From Cunninghamella blakesleeana (Eukaryota > Mucoromycota > Mucoromycetes > Mucorales > Cunninghamellaceae): a DNA stretch of 64,000 nt. Position 1 is the stretch's first letter; the number at the start of each line of letters is the position of its first letter. Made by a program: the position numbers and the translations under genes. The DNA lies in the NCBI GenBank assembly GCA_017871115.1, contig JAFCIZ010000008.1:868001-932000 (forward strand), in the 5' to 3' direction. The notes under the pieces are model-generated. The model was given only the letters and a program-made list of their open reading frames with translations, was not told where the DNA came from and did not search any database. This document shows positions 1-12,962 of the stretch, one piece after another.

Positions 1-583
1 CACCTGAAAAACATCCTGCTATGTTTGATGTTACTCAATCTGTCTTATCTCTCTATATCTTTAGTTATATTACTAGTGAAGTTGCTGAATATCGTGATAT
101 CGTTGCTCACATTGCCGCTCTAGATGGTGGTTAACTCCTCCCTTACTGTATCACGCGTTATAAATAGTTGATCATGAAATAGGTGATTACTTGGTGCATA
201 CCTTGGCCAAAAATGATTTATCCGTAATAATTTATATATCAAAATTGTTTTAATAATATTTATATATATATATAGACAAGAGAGATAAAAAAAAAAATGA
301 TACTAATTAATATCTAGACTTGCATTTTATTTTACTTTATTATATTTAATTTAGGATGGTGGTACAGCTATGCTTTCTGACTGTGCCGATCATTTATAAA
401 GGAAGTCTCTGCTTCTGGCATTAGATCTACAAAGGTTTGTCCCACTGTCCTCCTAAATGCAAATGTATTACATGGGTCGATGATTTTACTATTGTTGATT
501 TATATTCTTTCCAAGAAGCGTATGTCTTCTGAAGAGAATACTTAGGATTTGGTACCTCAATTATCAATAGAAAGTTTATTTAA
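1..583 (+). pseudogene. Decayed actin pseudogene (fragment, runs off the left edge)
   Basis: Two blocks translate to actin-like sequence. Bases 4-135 read PEKHP, then TQSVLSLY, then EYRDIVAHIAALDGG and a stop. This resembles actin's PEEHP, IQAVLSLY and IYEGYALPHAI..LDLAG segments, but the DSGDG phosphate loop between them is missing. Bases 355-583 match the actin C-terminus: GGTAM, then after a frame change KEVSASGIRSTKV, then WVDDFTIVDLYSFQ, an in-frame TGA, and GTSIINRKFI followed by TAA, against the family's GPSIVHRKCF end. Deletion, frameshift and stop show it is dead. It lies just upstream of, and in the same orientation as, the open actin-like gene, so it is probably a tandem duplicate left to decay. 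Assignment to the actin family is firm from the C-terminal block; the order of events is inference. Confidence 0.8.
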
Positions 584-1141
584 TAATCATGAAGCTACAC
601 AATAATTGTGAACTAAATAATGTTTTGTATGAAAAAAATATTAGGATTTATTATGAAAAACTATACTTATTTTCTATTTATTTGATAATAAAGTAGTATG
701 ATATGGAGTGTAAATATATTTAATATGGTTAATAGCTCTTTAATCACCTATTGTAGTTTCGCACATAGTATTTGGACAAGAAAAATAAAACAGTGCTATG
801 ACGGACTTGAAGTAAAGATGGAATAGTTTTTTTGTATGTACAAATAAATAATAATAACATCTAATAGTTTATATATTTATGTAATAATAAAAAGCTAACA
901 TCTGCTATTAGGATCGATACTAATTATAAATGACATTAAAAAATTAATAAGCATGTGCTTTTATGAAAGAAAAAGAAAGTAGCAACTAATTTTTTAAACA
1001 GCGAATGTGGCAAAGCACTAATTAATTCCTTTTTTGAAATTTATATTTTAAAACTCAAAATTTTTAAAAAAAATAATTCTTTATCCTTTCTTTTACTTAC
1101 TTTTTTTTCTGTTATTTTAAATTAAGAACAAGCTATAAAAA
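584..1141. other. Intergenic, no gene seen
   Basis: AT-rich sequence between the actin relic and the actin-like gene. No open frame with a recognisable product, no tRNA and no clear repeat was seen; presumably it holds the promoter of the downstream gene. Confidence 0.5.
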
Positions 1142-2892
1142 ATGGAAAAGCCAACTGTATGTATTAGTCTGCTATTAAAAAGCATTTAGATTTTACTGTT
1201 ATTATTACTCATGGTGAAGTGCAAATCGTCATAAGTTTTACCTTATTATAAACAATTCATACTCGTTTATTAACAAAACAACTAATAACTCTATTATCTC
1301 TATTTCTTTTTTTTTTTCTTCCTTCTTCCTTCTTTTTATATAGATAGTTATTGAAAATGGCTCTGGAACAACTGTTGCCGGTTTTGCTGGTGATAATACT
1401 CCTAGTTCAGTAAGCCTTTTTTTTTTACACTTTTCTTTTTATTCTTAAAATAACCCGTATTATGAAATATATATAGCTTTATATATGAGTGTGTATATTT
1501 TAAATTAAGGATTTAAAAAAGTAGAAGAAAGATATAGATATTCAAAGAGGAAAGCAATAAAATTAGTATATAAAGGTGTTAAGGTCTAAATAATATGATT
1601 GTGAATTTGAATTTAAAAAGTTTTAGTGTTTTTATTTATTTTATTTTGACTCAATTTAATACTTTTTTTTATGATAAAACTAGCTTACTGAAATTATATT
1701 TTTTCTTTAAATATTCTGCTTCATTAATTAATAATAGATATTTCCTACTATTATTGGTACTAGTACGGATTCAAAAGAATCTTATGTTGGTCATGAAGCT
1801 AAATATAAACGCGATACATTAGTCCTTTCTTATCCTATAGAACGTGGAAAAGTTACTAACAATGAAGAAATGATAAAGATCTGGCATCATGCGTACTCTA
1901 ATGAACTTCGTGTTAAATCTGAAGAGCATCCCGTTTTATTAACTGAACCTCTTCTTCTTTCTGGGTATAAACGTACGTTTTATGCTGAGAGCATGTTTGA
2001 AATATATAATGTTCCTGCGATGTATCTTGTTAATTCACCTTCTTTATCACTTTATGCCGCCGGCAAAACTAGTGGTTGTGTTGTTGATTCCGGTGATGGG
2101 GCAACCAACACTCTTTGTATTTATAAAGGTTGTGTTCTTCCTCATACTGTCAGAAGCATAGATACAGCTGGTTGCGATATATCTGATTATTTGGCAAAAA
2201 TTCTGGCCGAACGCAACACCTCTTATACTATTAATGATCGTGTAATTGCTCATGAAATCAAAGAAAAATATGGCTATGTTGCTCTTGATTATGAAAAAGA
2301 AATAAATACTACATCGTCAAACATTAATAAATCTTACGAATTACCTGATGGCCAAATTATTAATATTGGCGATGAATGTTTTCGTGCTCCCGAAGCTCTC
2401 TTCAATCATTCTTTGCTCGGTGATGAACGTTTTCGCGTTCCCGAGCCACCTCTCAAATCTTTTTTCGGTGGCCCTAAATCGAATGGTATTCACGAAGCAA
2501 CTATTAACTCTATTATGGCCTGTGATACTGATATTCGTGACCTTTTATACCCCAATATTGTTTTGGTAAAATATATATAAATGAGGAGGGTTATAAAAAA
2601 CTATAGGAACTAATATTATTACATCTATATTATATTATATTATTGAATATAGGCTGGTGGTACAACTATGTTTCCAGGCTTTGCTGAACGTATGCAAAAG
2701 GAAATCTCTGTGCTTGCTCCTAGTTCCGCAAAGCCTTGTATAAGTGCCCCTCCCAATCGTCATTATTCTGCATGGATTGGCGGCTCCATTTTGGCTAGTT
2801 CTTCTCACTTTCAAAATTTATGCGTCACTAAACAAGAATATGATGAACATGGTGCTTTCATAGTCAACAGAAAGTGCTATGGTCAACTCTAA
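1142..2892 (+). CDS. Divergent actin-like protein
   Basis: Phase-consistent model of five exons: 1142-1156, 1344-1409, 1738-2565 and 2653-2892, where the first coding exon holds only five codons; total about 382 residues (actin is about 375). Recognisable actin landmarks are ENGSG near residue 9, [45 protein letters not shown] and WIGGSILAS. Many key positions differ. The segment between FPTIIG and SYVG is about eight residues short, removing most of the DNase-I-binding loop. The lysine of GSGxxKAGFAG is valine. The catalytic glutamine of IQAVLSLY is replaced (NSPSLSLY). The methylated histidine of YPIEHG is arginine. A 17-residue unit is duplicated around residues 240-273. The long frame is open, so the gene may be expressed as a specialised actin or be an early pseudogene. 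Conventional F-actin function looks doubtful. Correction to exon count: four coding exons are listed. Confidence 0.85.
2368..2469 (+). repeat. Tandem 51-bp in-frame duplication inside the actin-like gene
   Basis: Two adjacent 17-codon units read [17 protein letters not shown] (2368-2418) and [17 protein letters not shown] (2419-2469). Normal actins have one copy of the G-x-ERFRxPEALF segment in subdomain 3 or 4. The copies have diverged, so the event is not very recent, and the reading frame has been kept. Confidence 0.85.
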
Positions 2893-3361
2893 GATACGAA
2901 AGAGTAACAATAAATTTTAAAAAAGATTTTCACAAAAAGAAGTTATTGGCGGCTAATAAAGGTTTTTTAGTAAAAATAAGGTTGTAACTCTCTTTCCTCA
3001 ATTTTTTTCAACTGCCGTTTTGGCATAAATAAATCCTAAAAACTATACCTATATGTATTAATAAAAAATTATCAATAATTGTTGTTATTAGTATTGTTGT
3101 TATATATATAATTGCCATTAAATATAATTTTACTTTATTTTCTTTAAAAAAATAGATATATTTTACTCAAAGAAGAGTATTGAATGTATGAAAAATGTAA
3201 AAACAATAGTAAAAAGAAAACGTTTTTTTTTAAAGCTTTATTAAATTTCATTGAATGTCCGCATTTTTCTTTTTTTTTTTTTTGAAATTTTTTTCCATTC
3301 ATTCTCTTTTGTTCGTTTCCTATTTTTATTTTTTATTTTTTATTTTGTTAGTGAACTATTC
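2893..3361. other. Intergenic, no gene seen
   Basis: AT-rich region between the actin-like gene and the SLX4-like gene. A T-rich tract just before 3362 is the probable 5' leader of the latter. An upstream in-frame ATG at 3251 would add a phenylalanine-rich stretch translated from this tract, and I do not accept it as the start. Confidence 0.5.
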
Positions 3362-4575
3362 ATGAACATAAAAGAATGTGTAGAAAATTTTATTTTACCC
3401 GAAAAGAGAAATAAAAAACAGCGTTTAAATCATACTGATCCGGGATTACAACCGGTTAATAAAGATTTAACTTTAATAGATCTTCAACACAAGAAAACAA
3501 ATGCTGATCAAACTGTTATCTTAATCAGTGACGACGATGACAATGAATCAATGTATAAAAGTGAATCAAATAGTACTATTTTAACTTTAGAAAAAGAGAG
3601 GCAGCTTAATATTGTTTACCCATCTAGTTTAACTTGTACAGTAAGAGGATAATATTAATAGTATAAGAATGATAGCTATAAAAAAAGATATAAAAATAAA
3701 GTATTTTCATTTATGGATAATAAGTTATTTTACTTTATACGTTCTACACACATATTAGTAGATGAATGAAAAAAAAGCTATCAATAATGCATCAGAAACC
3801 CTTATTGATTTGACTTCTGTGGATATTTATGAATCGGATACCCCTTCCTCTACTACAATATTTTCTTCGCCATCCTTATTAGTTGATGTTTCTTCAAGTA
3901 TTGACAGTAACGATCATTCTATATCGACATTAGACACAGATGCACAAATGAATCGAGATAGTAAATCTACCGTTGACACAGCATATCATCACGATTTTTC
4001 ACAAAGTATTATATTGCCAAATTATGATTCATTAACCATGTCGGAACTAAGAGTAAAATATTAGAAATCTTTATAAAATTTATTATAATGATAGGAATAT
4101 TAATTAATACTTATATGCTTTTATTCATATTTTAGAATGCTGTCAAGAAATATGGATTTAAACCTAAAGATCGACAAGAAATGATTACTATATTACAAAA
4201 ACTACATGAAAATATTAATCATTCAGCATCATCTTCGCCAGTGTTACTACCGCCTTCATCTGAAAATAATAGAGAAACAACATCCTCTCCAGCAACTAAC
4301 GTACTGAATATGGAGTTTTTAGAGCATATCACTCGAAAAACTGAATTATGGGAAAGAATGTTACGTTATGAAGCTGTAAAATTTGACGACTGTTTTGATG
4401 GAATGGATAAAAAGAAAAAAAATGCTCTTCGTAATTATTTAGATGAAAATGTGTGTAAAAAAAGCAGTATTTTATTAAAAAAGCATCATAGGATGATGTC
4501 TAACTTTTTTTTTCATTTTTTCAATTTTTATATACAAATTAGGCACTGATTTACAAACCTCCAAAATCAAGATAA
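3362..4575 (+). CDS. slx4: SLX4-like structure-specific endonuclease scaffold subunit
   Basis: Four phase-0 exons: 3362-3640, 3762-4052, 4136-4450 and 4543-4575, giving about 305 residues. SLX4 binds the SLX1 nuclease and resolves branched DNA in the nucleus. The C-terminal half fits the SLX4 conserved C-terminal domain: MSELRNAVKKYGFKP around residues 186-200, a SAP-like helix pair, then FLEHITRKTELWERML and LRNYLDEN near the end, as in the SLX1-binding tail. The N-terminal half looks disordered and has two strong SUMO-interaction-like motifs, VILISDDDD (residues 52-60) and TLIDLTSVD (106-114), plus a basic KRNKKQR patch. It is far shorter than animal SLX4 and shows no BTB or UBZ region. The last intron was chosen because splicing restores a normal short tail; without it the frame runs into a phenylalanine-rich stretch. 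Family call is from motifs only. Confidence 0.72.
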
Positions 4576-5920
4576 TTATATATAACTATATATATATATA
4601 TATATATATATTATGCAAAAAGTAACAGATAGAAATGACTTTATTTTATTTTTATTTGTTATATTTATATTGATTTTCACATATTAAACATATAGCATTA
4701 TTTTCTGAATATTTATAGATAAAGTTTAAATTTAAGTTTTGATTGAAATGATAACCAATATATATATCGGTATGTTTTATTTTCTACGTAAGCTGTTTAT
4801 TATTATTAAAATTAGAAATATAAAATTATAATACATTATAAATATGTTTTATATTTGTTGCAAAATATAAAAGAAATTCACCTAAAATAACTGATAGTTC
4901 ATTAAAGGTGCTTTTTATTATTATTTTTGTTACGTATGAGTATTATTGTATTTTCATTTACGTTAATCTTTATTATATAAAAACGTTCAATATCATTCTT
5001 ATTGTTATTTTTATTAAAATATATATCAGACTATAGAATTTTTTAAATTTTCATGCTCTTTTTCATTGATACTCTTAAAAGACAATACCAAATTTAAAAT
5101 ACATAGTATTCTTTATTCAATCAAATCTAACCTATATATATATATATATATATAATCAGATATTCTTTTAAAAGCATTTTTTTTATCTAGAATTTAATAA
5201 TTACCATAGATTAATAATAATGATAAAAAGAATACTTACGCTAACGTAAAAAATAAAAAATAAAAAATAGTACATTTAAGCGCCCCAGCATTATAACTAA
5301 AATTAATATTATTAAAATCTCCAAATTCATATTTTTTTTGAAAAAAAACAGAATATCCTCAGCTTTTATACAAAATATAATGTATAAGTACATTTATGAT
5401 TTAATATAAAATAATAATAATAATAATCCAAATTTAAATTCAAATTTGAAAGTGTAATATAATGTACTATGTAATGTACGCTTATCCTTTTTTTTTTTTT
5501 TGCATTGAGGATTAAGCATTGGCGTGGCATTATCAAAAAAAGAAAGGTTATACCTCACATTTCTTTTTTTTATAATTATTTTACTTGAATATACATATAA
5601 ATATTATTATATAATGTTTTATTTTGAAAATTATCGATATATCATTATTATACAATAACTTTCTTCAACTTAAGATTATATTATTTCGTTATAAAAACAT
5701 ATATAATTAGTCAATTCTATAAAAAGTAAAAAGATGTCTGACTTTAAAATGAGATAAAACCTATTCTTTTTTTTTTTTAATTTCAATTTTTTTTTCTCTT
5801 CCTTTTTTTTTTTTCTTTTTTTTTTTTGTTCACTCTAGTTTTATTTTTTATTTATTTTTATTTTTATCCTTTCTTTTCATAATAATATTATATTTTATTA
5901 TACAAGAAAATAAAGCTAAT
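4576..5920. other. Long AT-rich intergenic region
   Basis: About 1.3 kb of very AT-rich sequence with (TA)n tracts near 4590-4612 and 5133-5154 and poly-T runs at 5490, 5770 and 5805-5827. No coding segment, tRNA or mobile-element end was recognised. The T-rich end probably belongs to the promoter and leader of the C78 peptidase gene. Confidence 0.5.
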
Positions 5921-7940
5921 ATGACAACTGTACCTTCAGAATATATTCACAATTCGAAAACTCACTTTAACGATCAAGGTAATAATAGGGTAGATTAAAA
6001 AAAGAATGGATTAATAAAACGGGCGATCTTTTTATTGAAGAAAATAGATCTAATGTGGGGGGAAAAAGATAAAAGAAAGAGAAAGAGAAAGAAAAACAGA
6101 AGGGGTTTTTGATGATCTATATATCATTTATAAGAAAAAAGAGATGGTTTTTTATTTTATTTATTGAAATAGACTATGCAAAAGACGTTACTACAGTATC
6201 AACAGGTTTAGAAGGTAGTGATAAACAATTATTAACAAAGGTAAAAAATAAAATAAAAAAAAAGTAAAAGAGAGTAGTAACAATATGAAATATATTATGG
6301 GAATATGTGAATAAAAATAATTTATATATATTTCATTCTCCTCTTCTTACTTTTTACTCCTTACCTAATTTATATAAAACTTTTTTTTTTATTTATTTAT
6401 TTTTTAAATTAATGAAGCGCAAACATATTAGCACAATGAACAATAACTTACTGGATAGTAATAAACGTCCTTTTACTGAACAAGTAGAAAACTTGGCTCG
6501 TACTCGAATTAATAATGACAAAGAGCTATGGCAAATTTTAAAATCTTTAAAAGAAAGTAGCAGAACTTCAGGTAAAATAAAAATAAAAATAGTAAATATA
6601 AGGCTATCTATATATGTCAATAAAATGGATTAAATATCAATTTTCATTTTTCATTTTTTAGGTGTTATACCACGGCTAGAACCCCATTTCATTGATTTAA
6701 ATAAAAAAGGAACAACCACTTCGGTTTATTTGTGTAGTCCATTTACTGATCATATCTCAACTGGAATTATGGATTTAGGATGGGGATGTGGTTACCGTAA
6801 TACTCAAATGTTGATGACTTTTTTGCAGAGAAAAAAGCAAGCTGGAGATATTCTTTTACAACAAGTATCTGATATCAGCGGAATTCAAATTATCTTGGAA
6901 CGTGCATGGAAAGAAGGTATATCTATAAAAAAATAATGGGAATAGATAAAGTTATACATATAATACATATATATTTATTTACTTATTTATTTTTTCTCTT
7001 CTTTCTTTCTCCTTCATTTTTTTTTTTTTTTTTTTTTAAATAATAATAAATAAATAAATAAAAATAATTTATAGGATTTGATCCGCAAGGGGCAAAACAA
7101 TTGCATAACCGAGTTTATAAAACTAGAAAGTGGATTGGTACAACAGAAGTATATAGTATTCTAAGTTATTTAGGTATTCGATGTACAATTCTTGATTTTC
7201 ATCGGCCCACTGGACCTAATGATACTCATGAAGCATTAATGGATTGGATTCAAGATTATTTTCAACTCCCCACCAGTCACTGCTCGAAAAATAGTAATAG
7301 TAACCGTAATAATAATAAAATTGTTCATATCACCAATCGCCCACCTTTATATCTTCAACATTCTGGGCATAGTCGAACCGTAATTGGAATTGAGTTGCTT
7401 AAAAATGGAAAACGAAATTTAATCATGTTTGATCCTGGGCGTAGAATGTTAAGATCTTATCATCATATCAAACAACAAGATCAGCAATATCACGGGGAAG
7501 AGGAAGAAGAAGTACATCTAAATGATCCGACAGAACCTGAAGATGATATAGATGAATCAAACCTTTCATCATCTGTTAATGATGATGAGGATGATGAGGA
7601 TGATGAGGATGAAGTTAGTACACCAAAAGAAGATAGTCATCATGAAAATAACAGTAATAGTCAACAACAACAAGGATTTACAAGATTCTTTTCAAAATTT
7701 GCACCTCAAACACATTTACCCGCTAATTTATTAAGACCTTTTCGTGTGGATGCTAAGACCATAGCAAAAAATAAACAATATCAATTATTAGTTTTGGGTG
7801 AAGTTTTGGATAATAGAACGGAAGGTGATAGTGACGATATTGGTGGAAAATTGGTTTGGAATGAAGAAAAAGGCTACTTGTTAAATGAAGATGAACGTGA
7901 GCAGAAAAAAAATATTACTAGTATTGGTATGACACTTTAA
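5921..7940 (+). CDS. ZUP1: ZUP1/UFSP-type cysteine peptidase (family C78)
   Basis: Five phase-consistent exons: 5921-5978, 6173-6240, 6418-6571, 6662-6916 and 7075-7940, about 466 residues. The family includes UFM1-specific proteases and the ubiquitin-chain peptidase ZUP1; S. pombe Mug105 is a fungal relative. Diagnostic sequence: DLGWGCGYRNTQMLM with the nucleophile cysteine, AWKEGFDPQGAKQL, WIGTTEVYSILSYLGIR, then YLQHSGHSRTVIGIE with the catalytic histidine and LIMFDPG with the aspartate. The order Cys, then Asp and His regions close together, is typical. After the catalytic core comes a very acidic insert (EDDIDESN, then DDEDDEDDEDE) and a C-terminal extension. No zinc fingers or ubiquitin-interacting helices are visible in the N-terminal 90 residues. 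The first two exons are supported by phase only; a shorter product could start at 6412. ZUP1 versus UFSP cannot be settled here. Confidence 0.85.
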
Positions 7941-8355
7941 AAGAAAAGACATGGGTTTAAAATTTTAAAAAAAAATTATGCTTTATATATGATTTCATAT
8001 TATACCTTTATTTTTATTTTTATTATTACTATATTTATAAAAAAAATCAAACAACCAAAAAAAAAAAAAATAAATAACAAAAAATATTTTTAAATTGTAT
8101 TATTCATTCTTACATTCATTTTATTATTTTATTTTATACTTTATTAATAAATATATAAATTTTCAAATGCATTAAAAAAATTGTTGTCGGAGTTATGCGG
8201 TTTAGCGTGAGTAAAAAAAAAAAAGATATTTATTCCTCGCCATTTTTTTTTTCTGTCGCTTTCTTTTTTTTTCTTTTTCTTTTTAATACTATCTTTGTTC
8301 CCTTTTTATATATATCTTGTATTTTATCCATTATTTTATTCTTATTTGTTAAATA
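7941..8355. other. Intergenic, no gene seen
   Basis: AT-rich 3' region of the peptidase gene followed by the T/C-rich leader of the mitochondrial Hsp70 gene (8235-8290). No further gene seen. Confidence 0.5.
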
Positions 8356-11132
<2,777 letters not shown>

Positions 11133-11460
11133 ATTCAGCAATAGTTAGTCTTTTGTTATTTTATTATAAAAATAAGAAATTAAATAAAAAATTAAATCTA
11201 CAGTATATTTATACATAAACCCTGAATAAAATTATTTTTTGACATTTTTATAATTTATCCCCACATTTTAAAAAAAATTCACGTGCAATTTTTTTTATCC
11301 CGTAAATTTTTACTCCACTCCATTTTTTAAAAAAACAATTATTGTTCTTTTTCTTTTTATCTTTTTTCTTTTCTTATTATTTTCTTATTATTTAATTATT
11401 TGTTTTTCTATTTTTTTTCTTTTGTTATATTTATATATATTTTAAAACACATAATCATCA
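11133..11460. other. Intergenic region with one E-box-like hexamer
   Basis: Short spacer between Hsp70 and PEX22, in tandem orientation. CACGTG occurs at 11280-11285, about 175 bases before the PEX22 start; pyrimidine-rich tracts follow at 11340-11420. Whether a bHLH factor uses the hexamer is unknown. Confidence 0.35.
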
Positions 11461-11758
11461 ATGGCTAATACATCAACACAAAAAAGAGTTTTACCACCAT
11501 GGATAATACGATTACTAGGGTTTTCTTCTATAGCTACATTATTAGTTAGTATTGGTCTATTCCTTTATAAAAAAAATGCTTCTACTCGCTCATTACCTAG
11601 ATCAGAAGATGAATCTAATGATAGATCAACTCAGCAGGTAATAAAATAAAGGAATAGCATAGCAATAATATAATAAAAAAAAAAAATAGATTATAATAAT
11701 ATAACAGAATTATATATGATTTATTTATGCTCTGATTTTATTGTTGTTATTGTTATTT

Positions 11759-11808
<50 letters not shown>

Positions 11809-12518
11809 CATATCTATATAGCCATCAGCAACAAGAGGAAATGGTTGGAGTTTATTAAATAGTAAAAGTGGAAATAAAAAGAAAAAGAAAGTGACAATAT
11901 CTTTAAAAAACGTAAGTGTGTAAAAAAAAATGACTAATAGGAAAAATATTATTAAAATTATCCTAATATGTCCTTTTTTTTTATACATTCATTTTTCTTC
12001 CTTTATTTAAACAACAGACAGTTTTATGGAATCCATCTTCCGATGTCACTAGCCCTAACCATGCCTTCCATGAACATGGTCATGAATTATTATCAGAATT
12101 AGTCAAACAGCATGATGTATATATCATTATTCATGTCAACAATGAAGAACAGAAGGAACATATGGAACATTTATTAGAGAATGCCAATATTAATCAATTA
12201 GATCCACGTAAAGTCTTATTTTGTTCAACAGAAGAAGGGAAAATTCATCTTGTACGTCATTTGGAGCCTCAAATTCATATTGAAGGTGGTTGGGAAGAGG
12301 ATGATGGGGAAGATATTATTCGTAAATTAAGGCCTTTTATACCAAAATTAATTTGGGTCATTACAAAACGTAGACGTAGTTCTTTTAATACTTCATCGAA
12401 GAAACAGCAACAATCATTGAAACCAGAAGATCAAGGAATTTTGGGCCCTAATGTAGAATTAACAGATCATTTATTGGATACTTCTTTTGCAAAGGAACTT
12501 GGTTTCGTATTGGATTAA
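11461..12518 (+). CDS. PEX22: Peroxin-22 like, PEX4 membrane anchor
   Basis: Three phase-0 exons: 11461-11637, 11822-11911 and 12018-12518, about 255 residues. PEX22 tethers the ubiquitin-conjugating enzyme PEX4 to the peroxisome so that the receptor PEX5 can be recycled. One N-terminal membrane span is visible (about residues 14-36, WIIRLLGFSSIATLLVSIG), followed by a basic/serine linker. The cytosolic domain begins VTISLKN-TVLWNP and continues with HAFHEHGHELLSEL, DVYIIIHVNN, KVLFCSTEEGKIHLVRHLEP and LRPFIPKLIWV, the pattern I associate with fungal PEX22. An interior KRRRSS...KKQQQ insert is low complexity. Recognition is by pattern rather than by an invariant catalytic motif, so identity is good but not certain. 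Confidence 0.82.
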
Positions 12519-12962
12519 AAAAAAAGGGGGGAAGAAAGGAAAATAATAATAATAATAATAAATAAAAAAAATACATCATATCGATTTTTGATTGTAATCA
12601 TAATTCATGCGTACATAAATATATGCTGAGACATTTTATTTTAAAAAAAAATAAACTATATTAAAATAGATGACGCTTTTACTACGTATTTTATTTTTAC
12701 TATTTATATATACATCATATGACCTATCAAAAAATAAAAAAATCACCTAAAAAAGTTATTTATACTTGATTGTCTCTTGGCATTTTCTTTTTTGAAAAAA
12801 AAAAAAAAAAGGATGTAGTTTTTCCGTTTCCAAAAGAAGAATTAGGTTTCTTTTTTTTTAATTTTAAAATTCAGAAAAAAATTTCTAACTTATTTCTTTC
12901 TCTTTTTTTTTTTTTTTTTTTAAAAAAAATAAAATAAAATAGAATAGAATTCAATATTAAAT
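12519..12962. other. Intergenic, no gene seen
   Basis: AT-rich spacer. A T-rich tract at 12900-12920 immediately precedes the aspartic protease start. No other feature recognised. Confidence 0.5.

Noticed and set aside
3251..3361. Upstream in-frame extension of the SLX4-like protein
   Set aside because: It encodes only phenylalanine, isoleucine and serine from a T-rich leader. The ATG at 3362 starts normal sequence.
5921..7940. ATG4 autophagy protease
   Set aside because: The GWGCGYR motif resembles ATG4, but KWIGTTEVYSILSYLGIR, AWKEGFDPQGAKQL and the GHSRTVIGIE...LIMFDPG order are those of family C78.
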